From: Myxococcus stipitatus
GTDB lineage: Bacteria > Myxococcota > Myxococcia > Myxococcales > Myxococcaceae
Length of the DNA stretch: 64,000 bases
Assembly (NCBI RefSeq): GCF_038561935.1
Contig: NZ_CP102770.1
Span: forward strand, 8,804,001 to 8,868,000
Reading direction: 5' to 3'
Under the pieces are notes generated by a model that saw nothing but the letters and a program-made list of their open reading frames with translations, searched no databases and was not told the origin of the DNA. Positions 1 to 8,849 of the stretch are shown in pieces (the stretch's first letter is position 1; each line of letters begins with the position of its first letter). Both the position numbers and the translations under genes were made by a program.

Positions 1-1262
1 GTGAGGACACCCCACCCAAGGACTGGTGCAAGGAGCACGCGGTCCCCGAGTCCATGTGCACGAAATGCCATCCGGCCCTTGTCGCGAAGTTCATCGCGGC
101 CGGTGACTACTGCCGCGAACACGGCTTGCCCGAGTCCGTCTGCCCCTCCTGTCATCCGGAGCGGGTGACGGCGGCGGGAGCCCAGCCGCCTGTCTTTCCC
201 GAGCCAGGGACGCGCGTCCGCCTCGCGTCATCCGAGACGGTCCAAGAGGCCGGCATCCAGACGCGTCGGGCGCGCAAGGTCCCCTTCGCGCGGACGTTGG
301 ACGTCGTCGGGCAGCTCGACTTCAACCAGAACCGGCTGGCGCAGCTGTCCGTGCGCAGCGAGGCGCTGGTGGTGGAGGTCCGCGTCGATGTCGGCGACGA
401 GGTGAAGACGGGCCAACCGCTCGTGCTCGTGGCCTCTGGCAGCGTCGGCGCGGACCAAGGGCGGCTCACCTCGGCGCAAGCTCGGTTGGGATTGGCCCGC
501 GCGGCGCTCGAGCGAGAGCAGAAGCTCGCCGCGAGTGGCATCACGGCGCGAAAGGATGTCGAAGCGGCGCAAGCGGAGGTCTCCTCCGCGGAGGCCGAAC
601 GCGACGCGGCCCGCGCGGCCCTCTCCGCCGCAGGCGCACCGACGAATGGGCAGCAGGGTACCTATGCGCTGTCAGCGCCCTTCGCGGGCACGGTGGTCGC
701 TCGCGATGCGCTCGCGGGGCGGCATGCCTCGGCGGGACAGCCGCTCATCCAGGTCGCGGACCTGAGCACCCTGTGGGCCCAGCTGGAGATACCCGAGGCA
801 GACGCGGCCCAGGTGCGCGCGGGCCAGCGCGTCACCCTCACCTTCGACACGCTGCCCGGGCAGCCGCATGTGGCGACACTCACGCGCGTCGGCGCCTCCG
901 TGGACCCGGCCTCGCGCACCGTTCGGGCTCGGGTGGAGTTGCCGAATCCGGACGGAGCCCTGAAGGCCGGGCTCTTCCTGCGAGCGAAGGTGGAGGTGGC
1001 CGCCGAGCACGCCGCGGTGATGGTTCCGCATCAGGCCATCCAGCGCGCCGAGGGCAGGACGCTCGTCTTCGTGAAGAAGCAGGAGGGACTCTACGAGCCC
1101 GTCGCGGTGAAGCTGGGCGCGGGGACTCGGGAAGAGGTCGAGGTCCTCGAGGGGCTCGCGGCGGGCACGGAGGTCGTCACCACGGGAGCCTTCCTGCTCA
1201 AGACGGAGATTCTCAAGGAGTCCATCGGCGCGGGCTGCTGTGAGACCGGGGAGAGCCGGTAA
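1..1262 (+). CDS. RND efflux periplasmic adaptor (CusB/CzcB, HlyD family), 5' truncated
   Basis: This is the membrane-fusion subunit of a heavy-metal RND pump, bridging the inner-membrane pump to an outer-membrane channel. The frame is open to base 3, so the true start lies upstream and the ATG at 54 is internal. The visible N-terminus holds two tandem Cys motifs of pattern WCxEHxxPESxCxxCHP (the second reads YC), about bases 27-165. Then come a barrel-sandwich half-motif (VRSEALVVEVRVDVGDEV), an Ala/Glu-rich helical hairpin, the second lipoyl half (LSAPFAGTVVARDALAG) and a beta-barrel domain. The C-terminus ends in CCETGESR. The stop is five bases before the pump start, so the two are surely co-transcribed. 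The Cys motifs are probably metal-binding (inference). The substrate metal cannot be read from the sequence. Confidence 0.9.
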   Translation, partial: EDTPPKDWCKEHAVPESMCTKCHPALVAKFIAAGDYCREHGLPESVCPSCHPERVTAAGAQPPVFPEPGTRVRLASSETVQEAGIQTRRARKVPFARTLDVVGQLDFNQNRLAQLSVRSEALVVEVRVDVGDEVKTGQPLVLVASGSVGADQGRLTSAQARLGLARAALEREQKLAASGITARKDVEAAQAEVSSAEAERDAARAALSAAGAPTNGQQGTYALSAPFAGTVVARDALAGRHASAGQPLIQVADLSTLWAQLEIPEADAAQVRAGQRVTLTFDTLPGQPHVATLTRVGASVDPASRTVRARVELPNPDGALKAGLFLRAKVEVAAEHAAVMVPHQAIQRAEGRTLVFVKKQEGLYEPVAVKLGAGTREEVEVLEGLAAGTEVVTTGAFLLKTEILKESIGAGCCETGESR

Positions 1263-1267
1263 CCGTC

Positions 1268-4200
1268 ATGCTGACTCGGCTCATTGATTGGTCCTTGTCA
1301 CACCGCTGGGCCGTGCTGCTGGGCACGGCGGCGCTGGTCGTCTCCGGGCTGCTCGCCTTCCGAGTCCTGCCCATCGACGCCATCCCGGACACCACTCCCG
1401 TGCAGGTGCAGGTGAACACGGTGGCGCCCGCGCTCACGCCCACCGAGGTGGAGCGGCAGCTCACCATCCCCATCGAGCAGGCACTCTCGGGGCTGCCTCG
1501 CGTCAGCGAGCTGCGCTCCATCTCCAAGTTCGGCCTGTCCCAAGTCACGCTCCAGTTCAGCGACGGCGTGGACCTGTGGTTCGCGAGGCAGCAGGTGTCC
1601 GAGCGACTGAGCCGAATCCAGACGCCCACCGGCATCGAGCCTCCCTCGCTGGGGCCCGTGGCCACGGGCCTGGGCGAGGTGTTCCACTACCTGGTCAAGA
1701 GCCGCACGCGGAGCCTGGAGGAGCTGCGCACCCTGCACGACGGGGTCATCGCGCCCCAGCTCCGCGCGGTGCCTGGGGTGGCGGAGGTGAATGCCTGGGG
1801 TGGCGAGGAGAAGCAGTGGCACGTCATCGTCGACCCTCGACGGCTTCAGCAGTTCAGCCTCGACCTGGGTGATGTCTACCGAGCCCTGGAGGAGAACAAC
1901 GCCAACGTCGGCGGTGGCGTGGTCGAGCGCGCCGGAGCCTCGAGCCTGGTGCTCGGCGTGGGAGTGCTCGATGGAGGCAAGTCCATCGAGGACGTGGTCG
2001 TCGCCGCGCGCCGAGGCGTGCCCGTGCGCATCCGCGATGTGGCGCGCGTCGAGGTGGGGCATGAAATCCGGAGGGGCGCCACCACGGCGGATGGAGAGGG
2101 CGAGGTCGTCCTCGGCCTGGGCTTCATGTTGGTGGGAGAGAACTCGCACACGGTGACGAAGGCGCTGGCGCTGCGTTTGGAGGAGCTCAGGCGGACCCTG
2201 CCCGAAGGTGTCACCGTGGAGCCGGTCTACGAGCGCACGGAGCTGGTGGAGCTGGTGCTGCGCACGGTGCGCACCAACCTCCTGGAGGGCGCGCTGCTGG
2301 TCATCGCGGTCCTCTTCCTCTTCCTGGGCAACTGGCGCGCGGGGCTCATCGTCGCGGCGGCCATTCCCTTGTCGATGCTGTTCGCCTTCAACGCGATGTT
2401 GCGCTTTGGCATCGCGGGGACACTCATGTCGCTGGGGGCCATCGACTTCGGGCTCGTGGTCGACTCCTCCGTCATCCTGGTGGAGAACGCGGAGAGGCGG
2501 CTGGCGGAGGCTCGGGATGGGCGCTCGCTGCTGGAGGTGGTGCGAGACGCCGCCATCGAGGTGCGCAAGCCCACGCTCTTCGGTGAGCTCATCATCATGG
2601 TGGTGTACCTGCCCATCCTCGCGTTGGAGGGCGTGGAGGGGAAGCTGTTCCGCCCCATGGCGCTCACGGTCATCTTCGCGCTGCTCGGGAGCGCGGTGCT
2701 GTCCATGACGCTGATGCCGGTGCTGGCGTCGTTCGCGCTGAAGCGAGGTGCGAAGCCGCACGCGGAGCCGCGCCTCGTGCGCTTCCTCCAGCGGTGCTAT
2801 CGGCCAGTGCTCGAGTGGGCGCTGGCCCATGCGCGCGTCACGCTTGGAGCCGCGGCGCTGCTCGTGTTGGGAGCGGCCTTCGCCGCCACGAGGCTGGGGA
2901 GCGAGTTCGTCCCGCGCCTCTCCGAAGGCACGCTCGTCATCAACACGGTGCGCCTGGCCGAAGTCTCTCTCTCGGAGTCGGTGCGCTACGGTGGACAGAT
3001 AGAGCGCGTGTTGCTGTCGCACTTTCCCGACGAGGCGCAGCGGGTCTGGACGCGCACGGGCACGGCGGAGGTGGCCACGGACCCGATGGGCATCGAGCTG
3101 TCGGATGTCTTCATCACGCTCAAGCCCCGGGAGCAGTGGAAGCGAGCGGAGACCCAGGAGGAGCTGGTTGGAGAGATGAAGGCGGAGCTGGCGGACCTGC
3201 CCGGCATGCGCATGGCGTTCCTCCAGCCCATCGAGATGCGGGTCAACGAGATGATTGCGGGCGTGCGCAGTGACGTCGGCATCAAGCTCTTCGGGGACGA
3301 CCTCGAGGTGCTCAAGGCGAAGGCACGCGAGGTGGAGGCGCTGGTGAAGGGCCTCCCGGGCGCGGCGGATGTCACGGTGGAGCAGGTGACGGGGCAGCCG
3401 GTGATGGAGGTGGTGGTCGACCGGAGTGCGGTGGCGCGACATGGCATTCCCGCGCGAGCGGTGCTCGACGTGGTGGAGGCCATGGGCACGCGCGTCGTCG
3501 GCGAGGTGCGCGAGGGCGAGCGCAGGTTCGACCTGGCAGTGCGGCTGCTGGAGGAGTACCGCGACGACCCGGCGAAGCTCGCGTCCATTCCAGTGACAGC
3601 CCCGAGCGGCGAGCGGATTCCCCTGGGGAGGCTGGTGACGATTCGCGAGGTCGTGGGCCCCACGACCATCCAGCGCGAGTGGGGAAAGCGCCGACTGGTG
3701 GTCCAGGCGAACGTGCGCGAGCGCGACCTCGGTGGTTTCGTGGACGAGCTGCGCCGCACGCTCGACACGCAGCTGGAGCTGCCGACGGGCTACTCCGTTC
3801 GGTATGGAGGACAGTTCGAGCACCTGGAGCGTGCCCGGGCGAGACTGCTCATCGTGGTGCCGGTGGCGTTGACACTCATCTTCCTGCTGCTCTACCTCAC
3901 GTATCACCGGGTCCTGGATGCGCTGCGCATCTTCGCGGGAGTCCCCTTCGCGCTCGTGGGGGGAGTCCTGGCGCTCCTGGTGCGGGGCTTGCCGTTCTCC
4001 ATCTCCGCCGCCGTGGGTTTCATCGCACTGTCCGGTGTGTCCGTCCTAGGGGACATGGTGCTCGTCTCTCGCGTGCGGGGACTGCTGGAGCGCGGCCTGT
4101 CCGTGGGGGAGGCCATTCGGGAAGCGGCCCTGACGCGGTTGCGGCCCGTGCTGATGACGGCGGCGGTGGCCGCCATCGGCTTCGTTCCCATGGCGCTGAA

Positions 4201-4396
4201 CACGGGAGTCGGTGCGGAGGTCCAACGGCCGCTCGCCACGGTCGTCATCGGAGGCGTCCTCTCCTCTACCCTGCTCACGCTCGTGGTGCTTCCCGTCCTC
4301 TACACGGTGTTCGGAGCGGGGCGGAGCACGTCCGAGAATGAGCCACCTGTCGCTTCGGCGGATGCAGCACCCGAGGAAGGGCGCGCGGTGGGATGA
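1268..4396 (+). CDS. Heavy-metal efflux RND pump, CusA/CzcA family
   Basis: This is an inner-membrane proton-driven metal exporter of 1042 residues, the usual family length. It starts MLTRLIDWSLSHRW and has the family motif LPIDAIPDTTPVQVQV. The proton-relay helix reads DFGLVVDSSVILVEN, placing D393, D399 and E406 with the same spacing as the essential D402/D408/E415 of CzcA. Two periplasmic porter regions and the second six-helix half (from about residue 865) are intact. It follows the adaptor gene by five bases. No outer-membrane channel gene is adjacent within the window; one could lie upstream of base 1. The metal (Cu/Ag versus Co/Zn/Cd) cannot be decided by eye. Confidence 0.93.
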   Translation: MLTRLIDWSLSHRWAVLLGTAALVVSGLLAFRVLPIDAIPDTTPVQVQVNTVAPALTPTEVERQLTIPIEQALSGLPRVSELRSISKFGLSQVTLQFSDGVDLWFARQQVSERLSRIQTPTGIEPPSLGPVATGLGEVFHYLVKSRTRSLEELRTLHDGVIAPQLRAVPGVAEVNAWGGEEKQWHVIVDPRRLQQFSLDLGDVYRALEENNANVGGGVVERAGASSLVLGVGVLDGGKSIEDVVVAARRGVPVRIRDVARVEVGHEIRRGATTADGEGEVVLGLGFMLVGENSHTVTKALALRLEELRRTLPEGVTVEPVYERTELVELVLRTVRTNLLEGALLVIAVLFLFLGNWRAGLIVAAAIPLSMLFAFNAMLRFGIAGTLMSLGAIDFGLVVDSSVILVENAERRLAEARDGRSLLEVVRDAAIEVRKPTLFGELIIMVVYLPILALEGVEGKLFRPMALTVIFALLGSAVLSMTLMPVLASFALKRGAKPHAEPRLVRFLQRCYRPVLEWALAHARVTLGAAALLVLGAAFAATRLGSEFVPRLSEGTLVINTVRLAEVSLSESVRYGGQIERVLLSHFPDEAQRVWTRTGTAEVATDPMGIELSDVFITLKPREQWKRAETQEELVGEMKAELADLPGMRMAFLQPIEMRVNEMIAGVRSDVGIKLFGDDLEVLKAKAREVEALVKGLPGAADVTVEQVTGQPVMEVVVDRSAVARHGIPARAVLDVVEAMGTRVVGEVREGERRFDLAVRLLEEYRDDPAKLASIPVTAPSGERIPLGRLVTIREVVGPTTIQREWGKRRLVVQANVRERDLGGFVDELRRTLDTQLELPTGYSVRYGGQFEHLERARARLLIVVPVALTLIFLLLYLTYHRVLDALRIFAGVPFALVGGVLALLVRGLPFSISAAVGFIALSGVSVLGDMVLVSRVRGLLERGLSVGEAIREAALTRLRPVLMTAAVAAIGFVPMALNTGVGAEVQRPLATVVIGGVLSSTLLTLVVLPVLYTVFGAGRSTSENEPPVASADAAPEEGRAVG

Positions 4397-4415
4397 GCGA
4401 TGCGCGGTCACTCAC

Positions 4416-6341
4416 TCAGGGCCGCAGCCGGAAGGGCACCTTGACCACGCGGTACACGGCGACGGGCTGCCCCTCCAGCATCGCCGGTTGATATCGCCAC
4501 GTGCGCACCGCGCGCAGCGCGGCGGAGGCGAAGGGCTCGTCACCTCGCATCACCGTGACGTCTCGGACCTCGCCCCGCGCCGTGACGACCAGCTTGAGGA
4601 CCACCATCCCTTCGCGTCCCGCCGCTCGCGCTTCCTGGGGGAACTCCGGCTGCTGATTCCCCACGAGCTCCACGGGCGGTTTCGCGTTCTCCGGCAGTTG
4701 GATGGGCTCGGCGGGAGCACTGCTCGAACGCGCCCCGACCGCCACCGGCCTGGTGGGCTCCACGGCGGCGGCGGGAGCCTCCAGCGGCGTGGGGGCACTC
4801 AGCGACGGTCCTGACTGCCACTCCGCCGGACCCGCCACCTCCGCGCCGGGAGATGACGCTCCTCCTCGGCCTCCTCGTTCGCGCTGCAGTCGCTGATTCA
4901 AGAGCACCTCGCCAGACCCACCCGCGAGCACCCGGTCCGAGCGATAGCCCTCCCGCACGAACGTCAGCTCCGCCGTGGCCAACCCCTTCGCATCCGGTGG
5001 CACCTCCAGCACGAAGGGCGTCGTGCCTCGCTCCACGCCCTTCCAGAAGACTCGCGCTCCCGAAGGTTGGCTGGAGACATGGAAGCGCACGGGCTGAGGC
5101 GGCTGCACCGCCGCCACCGTGGGCGGCGACTCGCGCACCGGCGCCGCCGATGGAACCGGTGTGACCCCTGTCTGCGCGGCCACCGGAGGAGAAGGAACAC
5201 GACGTGCACCGAGCAGATAGGCCCCGACTCCACAGGCGAGCAGCACGCCCAACATCAACCCCCAGCGACGGAAGCTCGGACGAGGCGACTCCGGACGAAG
5301 CACGGAGGACTCATCCAGGCTGATGTCCAACACCATCGTGCTCTGCCCCCCCCTGTTCGTGGACGGCGTCGACACGGCGAGCGGCCCGGTCAGCACTTCA
5401 CCCGGGCCCGTGTCCGCCGAACCCCCGCCTACGCCCCGCAGGGCCTCCAGGAGCGCATCCATGGACTCGTACCTGTGCGCGGGCTGCTTCTCCAGGCAGC
5501 GACGCACCACAGCCTCCACGGACTCGGGAACCGCCATCTCCGGACGCACCACTTGGAAGCGAGGGGGCGGCTCCTTCTGGTGCGCGAAGATGAGCTCCAG
5601 CGGGTCCTGCATCACGAAGGGCGGACGCCCCATGAGCATCTGGTACAGCAAAACTCCGAGTGCATAGACGTCACTGCGCGCATCCGCCAGGTTCCGCGCC
5701 TGCTCCGGCGCCATGTACATCGGCGACCCCAGGAACATCCCGCCCTGGGTGATTTCCGGCACCGCCGCGTCGCCACCACTCGCGCTCGCGCCCACCACGG
5801 CGAAGGACTTCACCAGCCCGAAGTCGAGCACCTTCACATGGTCGCGCCCCTCCTCCGCCAGCAGCATCACGTTCGCGGGCTTCAAATCCCGGTGCACCAC
5901 TCCCAGCCGATGCGCCTCGCGCAGCGACCGGCACACCTGCTGCGCAATCTCCACCGCGCGCGGCCAGGGCAGGGGCCCGGAGGCCAGGTGCTCCGCCAGC
6001 GTGCGCCCCTCCAGGTACTCCATCGCGATGTAGAACGTCCCATCCTCCGTCTTCCCGTAGTCGATGACGGTGACGGTGTTGGGATGGGTCAGCTTCGCCG
6101 TGATGCTCGCCTCCAGGAGGAAGCGCCGCTGGAACTCCGGGTCGCTCGCGGTGGGGAACGTGGGACTCATCACCTTGAGCGCCACCACCCGCTCCAACGG
6201 AAGCTGGAGCGCGCGATACACCCGGCCCATGCCCCCGGCGCCCACGGGCGACAGCACCCGGAAGCGCCCGTGGAGCACCTGGCCGAGCAGCGGGTCCACC
6301 AGCGAGTGAGGCGACGTCGACGGGCGCGGATCAGTCTGCAT
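4416..6341 (-). CDS. Ser/Thr protein kinase with PEGA and C-terminal TonB-like domain
   Basis: This is a Hanks-type transmembrane kinase of 641 residues from the ATG at 6341, which has an AGGTG ribosome site. A GTG at 6380 in frame would add 13 residues. The kinase domain has the Gly-rich loop GAGGMGRVY, catalytic Lys56, HRDLKPAN (HRD at 150-152), DFG at 173-175 and a SPMYMAPEQ activation segment. One membrane helix follows at about 360-378. A PEGA domain (about 418-484, with SSQPSGARVFWKG) and a Pro/Ala-rich stretch lead to a TonB C-terminal fold (about 562-641, with PEFPQEARAAGREGMVVLKL and AVRTWRYQPA). The kinase is thus cytoplasmic and the PEGA and TonB-like parts periplasmic. It converges on the RND pump gene and has no obvious operon partner. 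Substrates are unknown. Confidence 0.9.
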   Translation of the reverse strand: MQTDPRPSTSPHSLVDPLLGQVLHGRFRVLSPVGAGGMGRVYRALQLPLERVVALKVMSPTFPTASDPEFQRRFLLEASITAKLTHPNTVTVIDYGKTEDGTFYIAMEYLEGRTLAEHLASGPLPWPRAVEIAQQVCRSLREAHRLGVVHRDLKPANVMLLAEEGRDHVKVLDFGLVKSFAVVGASASGGDAAVPEITQGGMFLGSPMYMAPEQARNLADARSDVYALGVLLYQMLMGRPPFVMQDPLELIFAHQKEPPPRFQVVRPEMAVPESVEAVVRRCLEKQPAHRYESMDALLEALRGVGGGSADTGPGEVLTGPLAVSTPSTNRGGQSTMVLDISLDESSVLRPESPRPSFRRWGLMLGVLLACGVGAYLLGARRVPSPPVAAQTGVTPVPSAAPVRESPPTVAAVQPPQPVRFHVSSQPSGARVFWKGVERGTTPFVLEVPPDAKGLATAELTFVREGYRSDRVLAGGSGEVLLNQRLQRERGGRGGASSPGAEVAGPAEWQSGPSLSAPTPLEAPAAAVEPTRPVAVGARSSSAPAEPIQLPENAKPPVELVGNQQPEFPQEARAAGREGMVVLKLVVTARGEVRDVTVMRGDEPFASAALRAVRTWRYQPAMLEGQPVAVYRVVKVPFRLRP

Positions 6342-6443
6342 GGCGAGCACCTGCCGGAGACCGTCGCATGCGGTCGTCACGGCGGTGTGCCGGCCACATC
6401 ACGCCCCGGCCAACATCCCGTCACAAATCGGCGCGCCTCCGGG

Positions 6444-6475
6444 AGCACCGGCCCCGCGACGCACGGGCCGGTGCT
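6444..6475 (-). terminator. Strong hairpin after the polysaccharide lyase-like gene
   Basis: A perfect 11-bp inverted repeat (AGCACCGGCCC at 6444-6454 and GGGCCGGTGCT at 6465-6475, 10-base loop) lies 19 bases beyond the stop of the 6494-7492 gene on the minus strand. It sits between two minus-strand genes. No clear T run follows, so it may act as a hairpin-only terminator. Confidence 0.6.
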
Positions 6476-6493
6476 TCCCTCCACCACCAGGGA

Positions 6494-7492
6494 CTACGAG
6501 GAGCGGCGACGGCGAACCCGCGCCAGCCCCAAGAGTCCCAACAGCGTCAGCGCCGCGAGCGAGCCACCCGAGCTGTTGCAGCCCGAGCCCTCCGCGTCGC
6601 CTCCATCCGGGAGCACCTCCACCGGCGGCTTCAGCCCCCCCGTCCCCGCATCCGAGGCCACACCCGCGTCCGCTTGCGGCGGAGGCCCCGCATCCACGGG
6701 CTCCGGCACCACGGGCTCACCCGCGTCCGGCGAAGGCTCGGGAGTCCCCGCGTCCACCGGAGGCGTGCCCGCATCCGGCACCGTCGGCGTCTCCAGCACG
6801 TCCGCCAGCGTCGTCGCCTGGATGAAACCATCGTGATACACGACGCCGACCTGCTTCACGGTGTCACTGCGATACAGGCCCAGCTTCAAGTAGTTGCCCT
6901 GCCCCGCGTACATCGTCACCGCGCTGCGCTTCTGCAGCACCTTCTCCTTGTTGTGCCACAGCTCCACGAAGCCCGTGCTCGCCTTCGAGGACCACTTCAC
7001 GTGCAGGATGAACTCGTGCCACACGCCCCGCTGGAGCTTCGTGCGCCACGGAATCGTGTTGTCGTCGTTCAACACCATGCGGATCTCCTCACCTCGCACG
7101 TAGAACTCCAGCGGAGGTGAGCCGCAGCACCCGTCATGGTGCCACTGCGTGAAGAGCTGCCACGTATCCACGCTCGGAAAGTCCGGTGCGAACATCACGT
7201 TCCACCGATAGAAGTACTCGGAGCCTTCCTTCTCGCCCCCCTGGTACACCAGCTCGTTGCGGTTGCCGCTGGAGTTGATGGGGTCGTCCCCCTGTTTCAC
7301 GGTGACCTTCAGCGCGTACTTCCCCTGCGCCACCGGATTCGTCACCACCAGCAACCGGTCCGAGCTCACCATCTGCTCGCCCGAGTATTGCGAGCGGTTT
7401 CCCGTCTCGAAGTCACCTCTCCACACAATGCCTGCCAAAGCCAGGCTGGGAACCATCCACATCGCAAGCAAACCAGGGACGAAGACTCTCAA
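6494..7492 (-). CDS. Secreted polysaccharide lyase-like protein with MYXO-CTERM-like tail
   Basis: The 332-residue protein has a signal peptide (cleavage after about residue 20, SLALA). A beta-jelly-roll domain follows at about 21-230 (GDFETGNRSQYSG; NRNELVYQGG; YFYRWNVMFAPDF; WHEFILHVKWSS), resembling the heparin/glucuronan-lyase-like polysaccharide lyase superfamily. Next is a linker of repeated PDAG/VDAG units, typical of myxobacterial surface proteins. The end has a Gly-Cys motif, a hydrophobic helix and an Arg cluster (SGCNSSGG ... RVRRRRSS), the layout of MYXO-CTERM sorting tails processed by a myxosortase. It is probably surface-anchored and acts on an exopolysaccharide. The exact substrate and active-site residues were not assigned. 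Confidence 0.8.
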   Translation of the reverse strand: MRVFVPGLLAMWMVPSLALAGIVWRGDFETGNRSQYSGEQMVSSDRLLVVTNPVAQGKYALKVTVKQGDDPINSSGNRNELVYQGGEKEGSEYFYRWNVMFAPDFPSVDTWQLFTQWHHDGCCGSPPLEFYVRGEEIRMVLNDDNTIPWRTKLQRGVWHEFILHVKWSSKASTGFVELWHNKEKVLQKRSAVTMYAGQGNYLKLGLYRSDTVKQVGVVYHDGFIQATTLADVLETPTVPDAGTPPVDAGTPEPSPDAGEPVVPEPVDAGPPPQADAGVASDAGTGGLKPPVEVLPDGGDAEGSGCNSSGGSLAALTLLGLLGLARVRRRRSS

Positions 7493-7811
7493 TCACACCT
7501 GTCCTGTGAATGTTTGACAGCCAACGTTTGACACGCTGGAGCCCAAAGCATTCCACAGTTTCATTCCCGCTGCGTTTTCATCCCTCTCGCCTGACAACGG
7601 GGCAGGCATCCGAGCAAGAGACTGGATGTCTGATAAATCTTTCGCCAGGTGTGGGGGCCCTCCACCCGCCGGCCGGGCCGGTGAGTTCCCCTAATGACTC
7701 AGTGCGCCATCGGCGGATTCCTCGGCGCCGCGAGGTGCCTTCTGGAAGGTGGTGTGGTGTATGGTCCCCACCCCTTCCGGCGCTCCATCCTTGGGCGTCC
7801 CGGGTGCCCCC
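7493..7811. promoter_or_regulatory. Divergent intergenic region with a GTTTGACA direct repeat
   Basis: These 319 bases separate the divergent lyase-like gene and the AstA-type gene and should contain both promoters. The only structure seen is an exact 8-base direct repeat, GTTTGACA, at 7512-7519 and 7526-7533, 14 bases start to start. Each copy contains a -35-like TTGACA, but no convincing -10 follows at 16-18 bases. No ORF or RNA gene was recognised. Confidence 0.35.
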
Positions 7812-8837
7812 ATGCTTCTCCTGCGTGACGTCCAGAAGACCGACCTGGCCGGCCTCAAGCGGCTCGCCGCCGTGCTCAACACGGTGAACCTGCCGAACAA
7901 CGAGGAGACGCTCGAGAACATCATCGACAAGTCGGTGAAGAGCTTCGCCGGCAAGGTGAAGAACCCGCTCGAGCGCGAGTACCTCTTCGTCCTGGAGGAC
8001 GTGCGAAACAGCCTCATCATCGGCACGTCGATGATCATCGCCCAGCACGGCACGTACGAGGCGCCGCACATCTACTACGAGGTGAGCGAGCGGGAGCACT
8101 ACTCCGCCTCCCTGGAGCGCCACCTCCGGCACAAGGTCCTCTCCATCGCCTACAACTACGAGGGCCCCACGGAGATTGGTGGCCTCGTCGTCGACCCGCC
8201 CTACCGCGCCACGCCCGACAAGCCCGGCAAGCAGCTGTCGTACGTGCGCTTCCTCTTCATCGCCATGCACCGCCGGCTGTTCCGTCCGCGCGTGCTCGCG
8301 GAGCTGCTCCCGCCGCTGCTCCCGGACGGACGCAGCCTGCTGTGGGAGGCGTGCGGCAAGAAGTTCACCGGGCTGACTTACCTGGAGGCCGACCGCCTCA
8401 GCCGGCAGAACAAGGAGTTCATCAAGGAGCTCTTCCCCGCCTCGGACATCTACGCGTCCCTCTTCCCGGACCGCGTGCAGAAGGTGCTGGGCGAGGTGGG
8501 GCCGAACACGCGCGGCGTGCAGCGCATGCTGGAGCGCATCGGCTTCAAGTACGTGGAGCGCATCGACCCGTTCGACGGAGGCCCGCACTTCGAGGCCAAC
8601 ACGGGCGACGTGACGCTCATCCGCAAGTACCGCACGGTGAAGCTGGCGGAAGAGGACTTCGAGATGGAGGGGGACGACGTGCTCGTCGCCTTCGAGAAGG
8701 ACTCGGGCCGCAACCGCTTCCGCTCCGTGCGCTGCATGGCCCGGCTCGACAACCAGGTCATCTACCTGCCCGCCGCCGCGAAGGAAGCCCTGGGCGCGGA
8801 CGCGGGCGACCGGCTGTCCATCATCCCCTTCGAGTAA
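7812..8837 (+). CDS. astA: Arginine N-succinyltransferase family protein (AstA-like)
   Basis: The protein has 341 residues from the ATG at 7812; an in-frame upstream start at 7749 would only add low-quality residues. AstA transfers succinyl from succinyl-CoA to the alpha-amino group of arginine, the first step of the arginine succinyltransferase pathway. Family features are a GNAT-like N-terminus starting MLLLRDVQKTDL, the motif GLVVDPPYR with LSYVRFLFIAMHR, WEACGKKFTGLTYLEADRLS, and the signature RIDPFDGGPHFEA near the C-terminal third. No astB, astC, astD or astE gene is nearby. It may be a solitary pathway gene or a family member with another acceptor amine. It stands alone, converging on the transglutaminase-like gene. 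Confidence 0.85.
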   Translation: MLLLRDVQKTDLAGLKRLAAVLNTVNLPNNEETLENIIDKSVKSFAGKVKNPLEREYLFVLEDVRNSLIIGTSMIIAQHGTYEAPHIYYEVSEREHYSASLERHLRHKVLSIAYNYEGPTEIGGLVVDPPYRATPDKPGKQLSYVRFLFIAMHRRLFRPRVLAELLPPLLPDGRSLLWEACGKKFTGLTYLEADRLSRQNKEFIKELFPASDIYASLFPDRVQKVLGEVGPNTRGVQRMLERIGFKYVERIDPFDGGPHFEANTGDVTLIRKYRTVKLAEEDFEMEGDDVLVAFEKDSGRNRFRSVRCMARLDNQVIYLPAAAKEALGADAGDRLSIIPFE

Positions 8838-8849
8838 CCGGACCGAAGC

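Noticed and set aside
27-165. CxxCH motifs read as cytochrome c heme sites
   Set aside because: They occur in a repeated WCxEHxxPES context on a metal-efflux adaptor; metal binding is more likely than heme attachment, though not proven.
1298-3907. An 869-codon open frame antisense to the RND pump
   Set aside because: The composition is biased to His, Arg and Leu and no family motif is seen; the sense frame is an intact CusA/CzcA protein.
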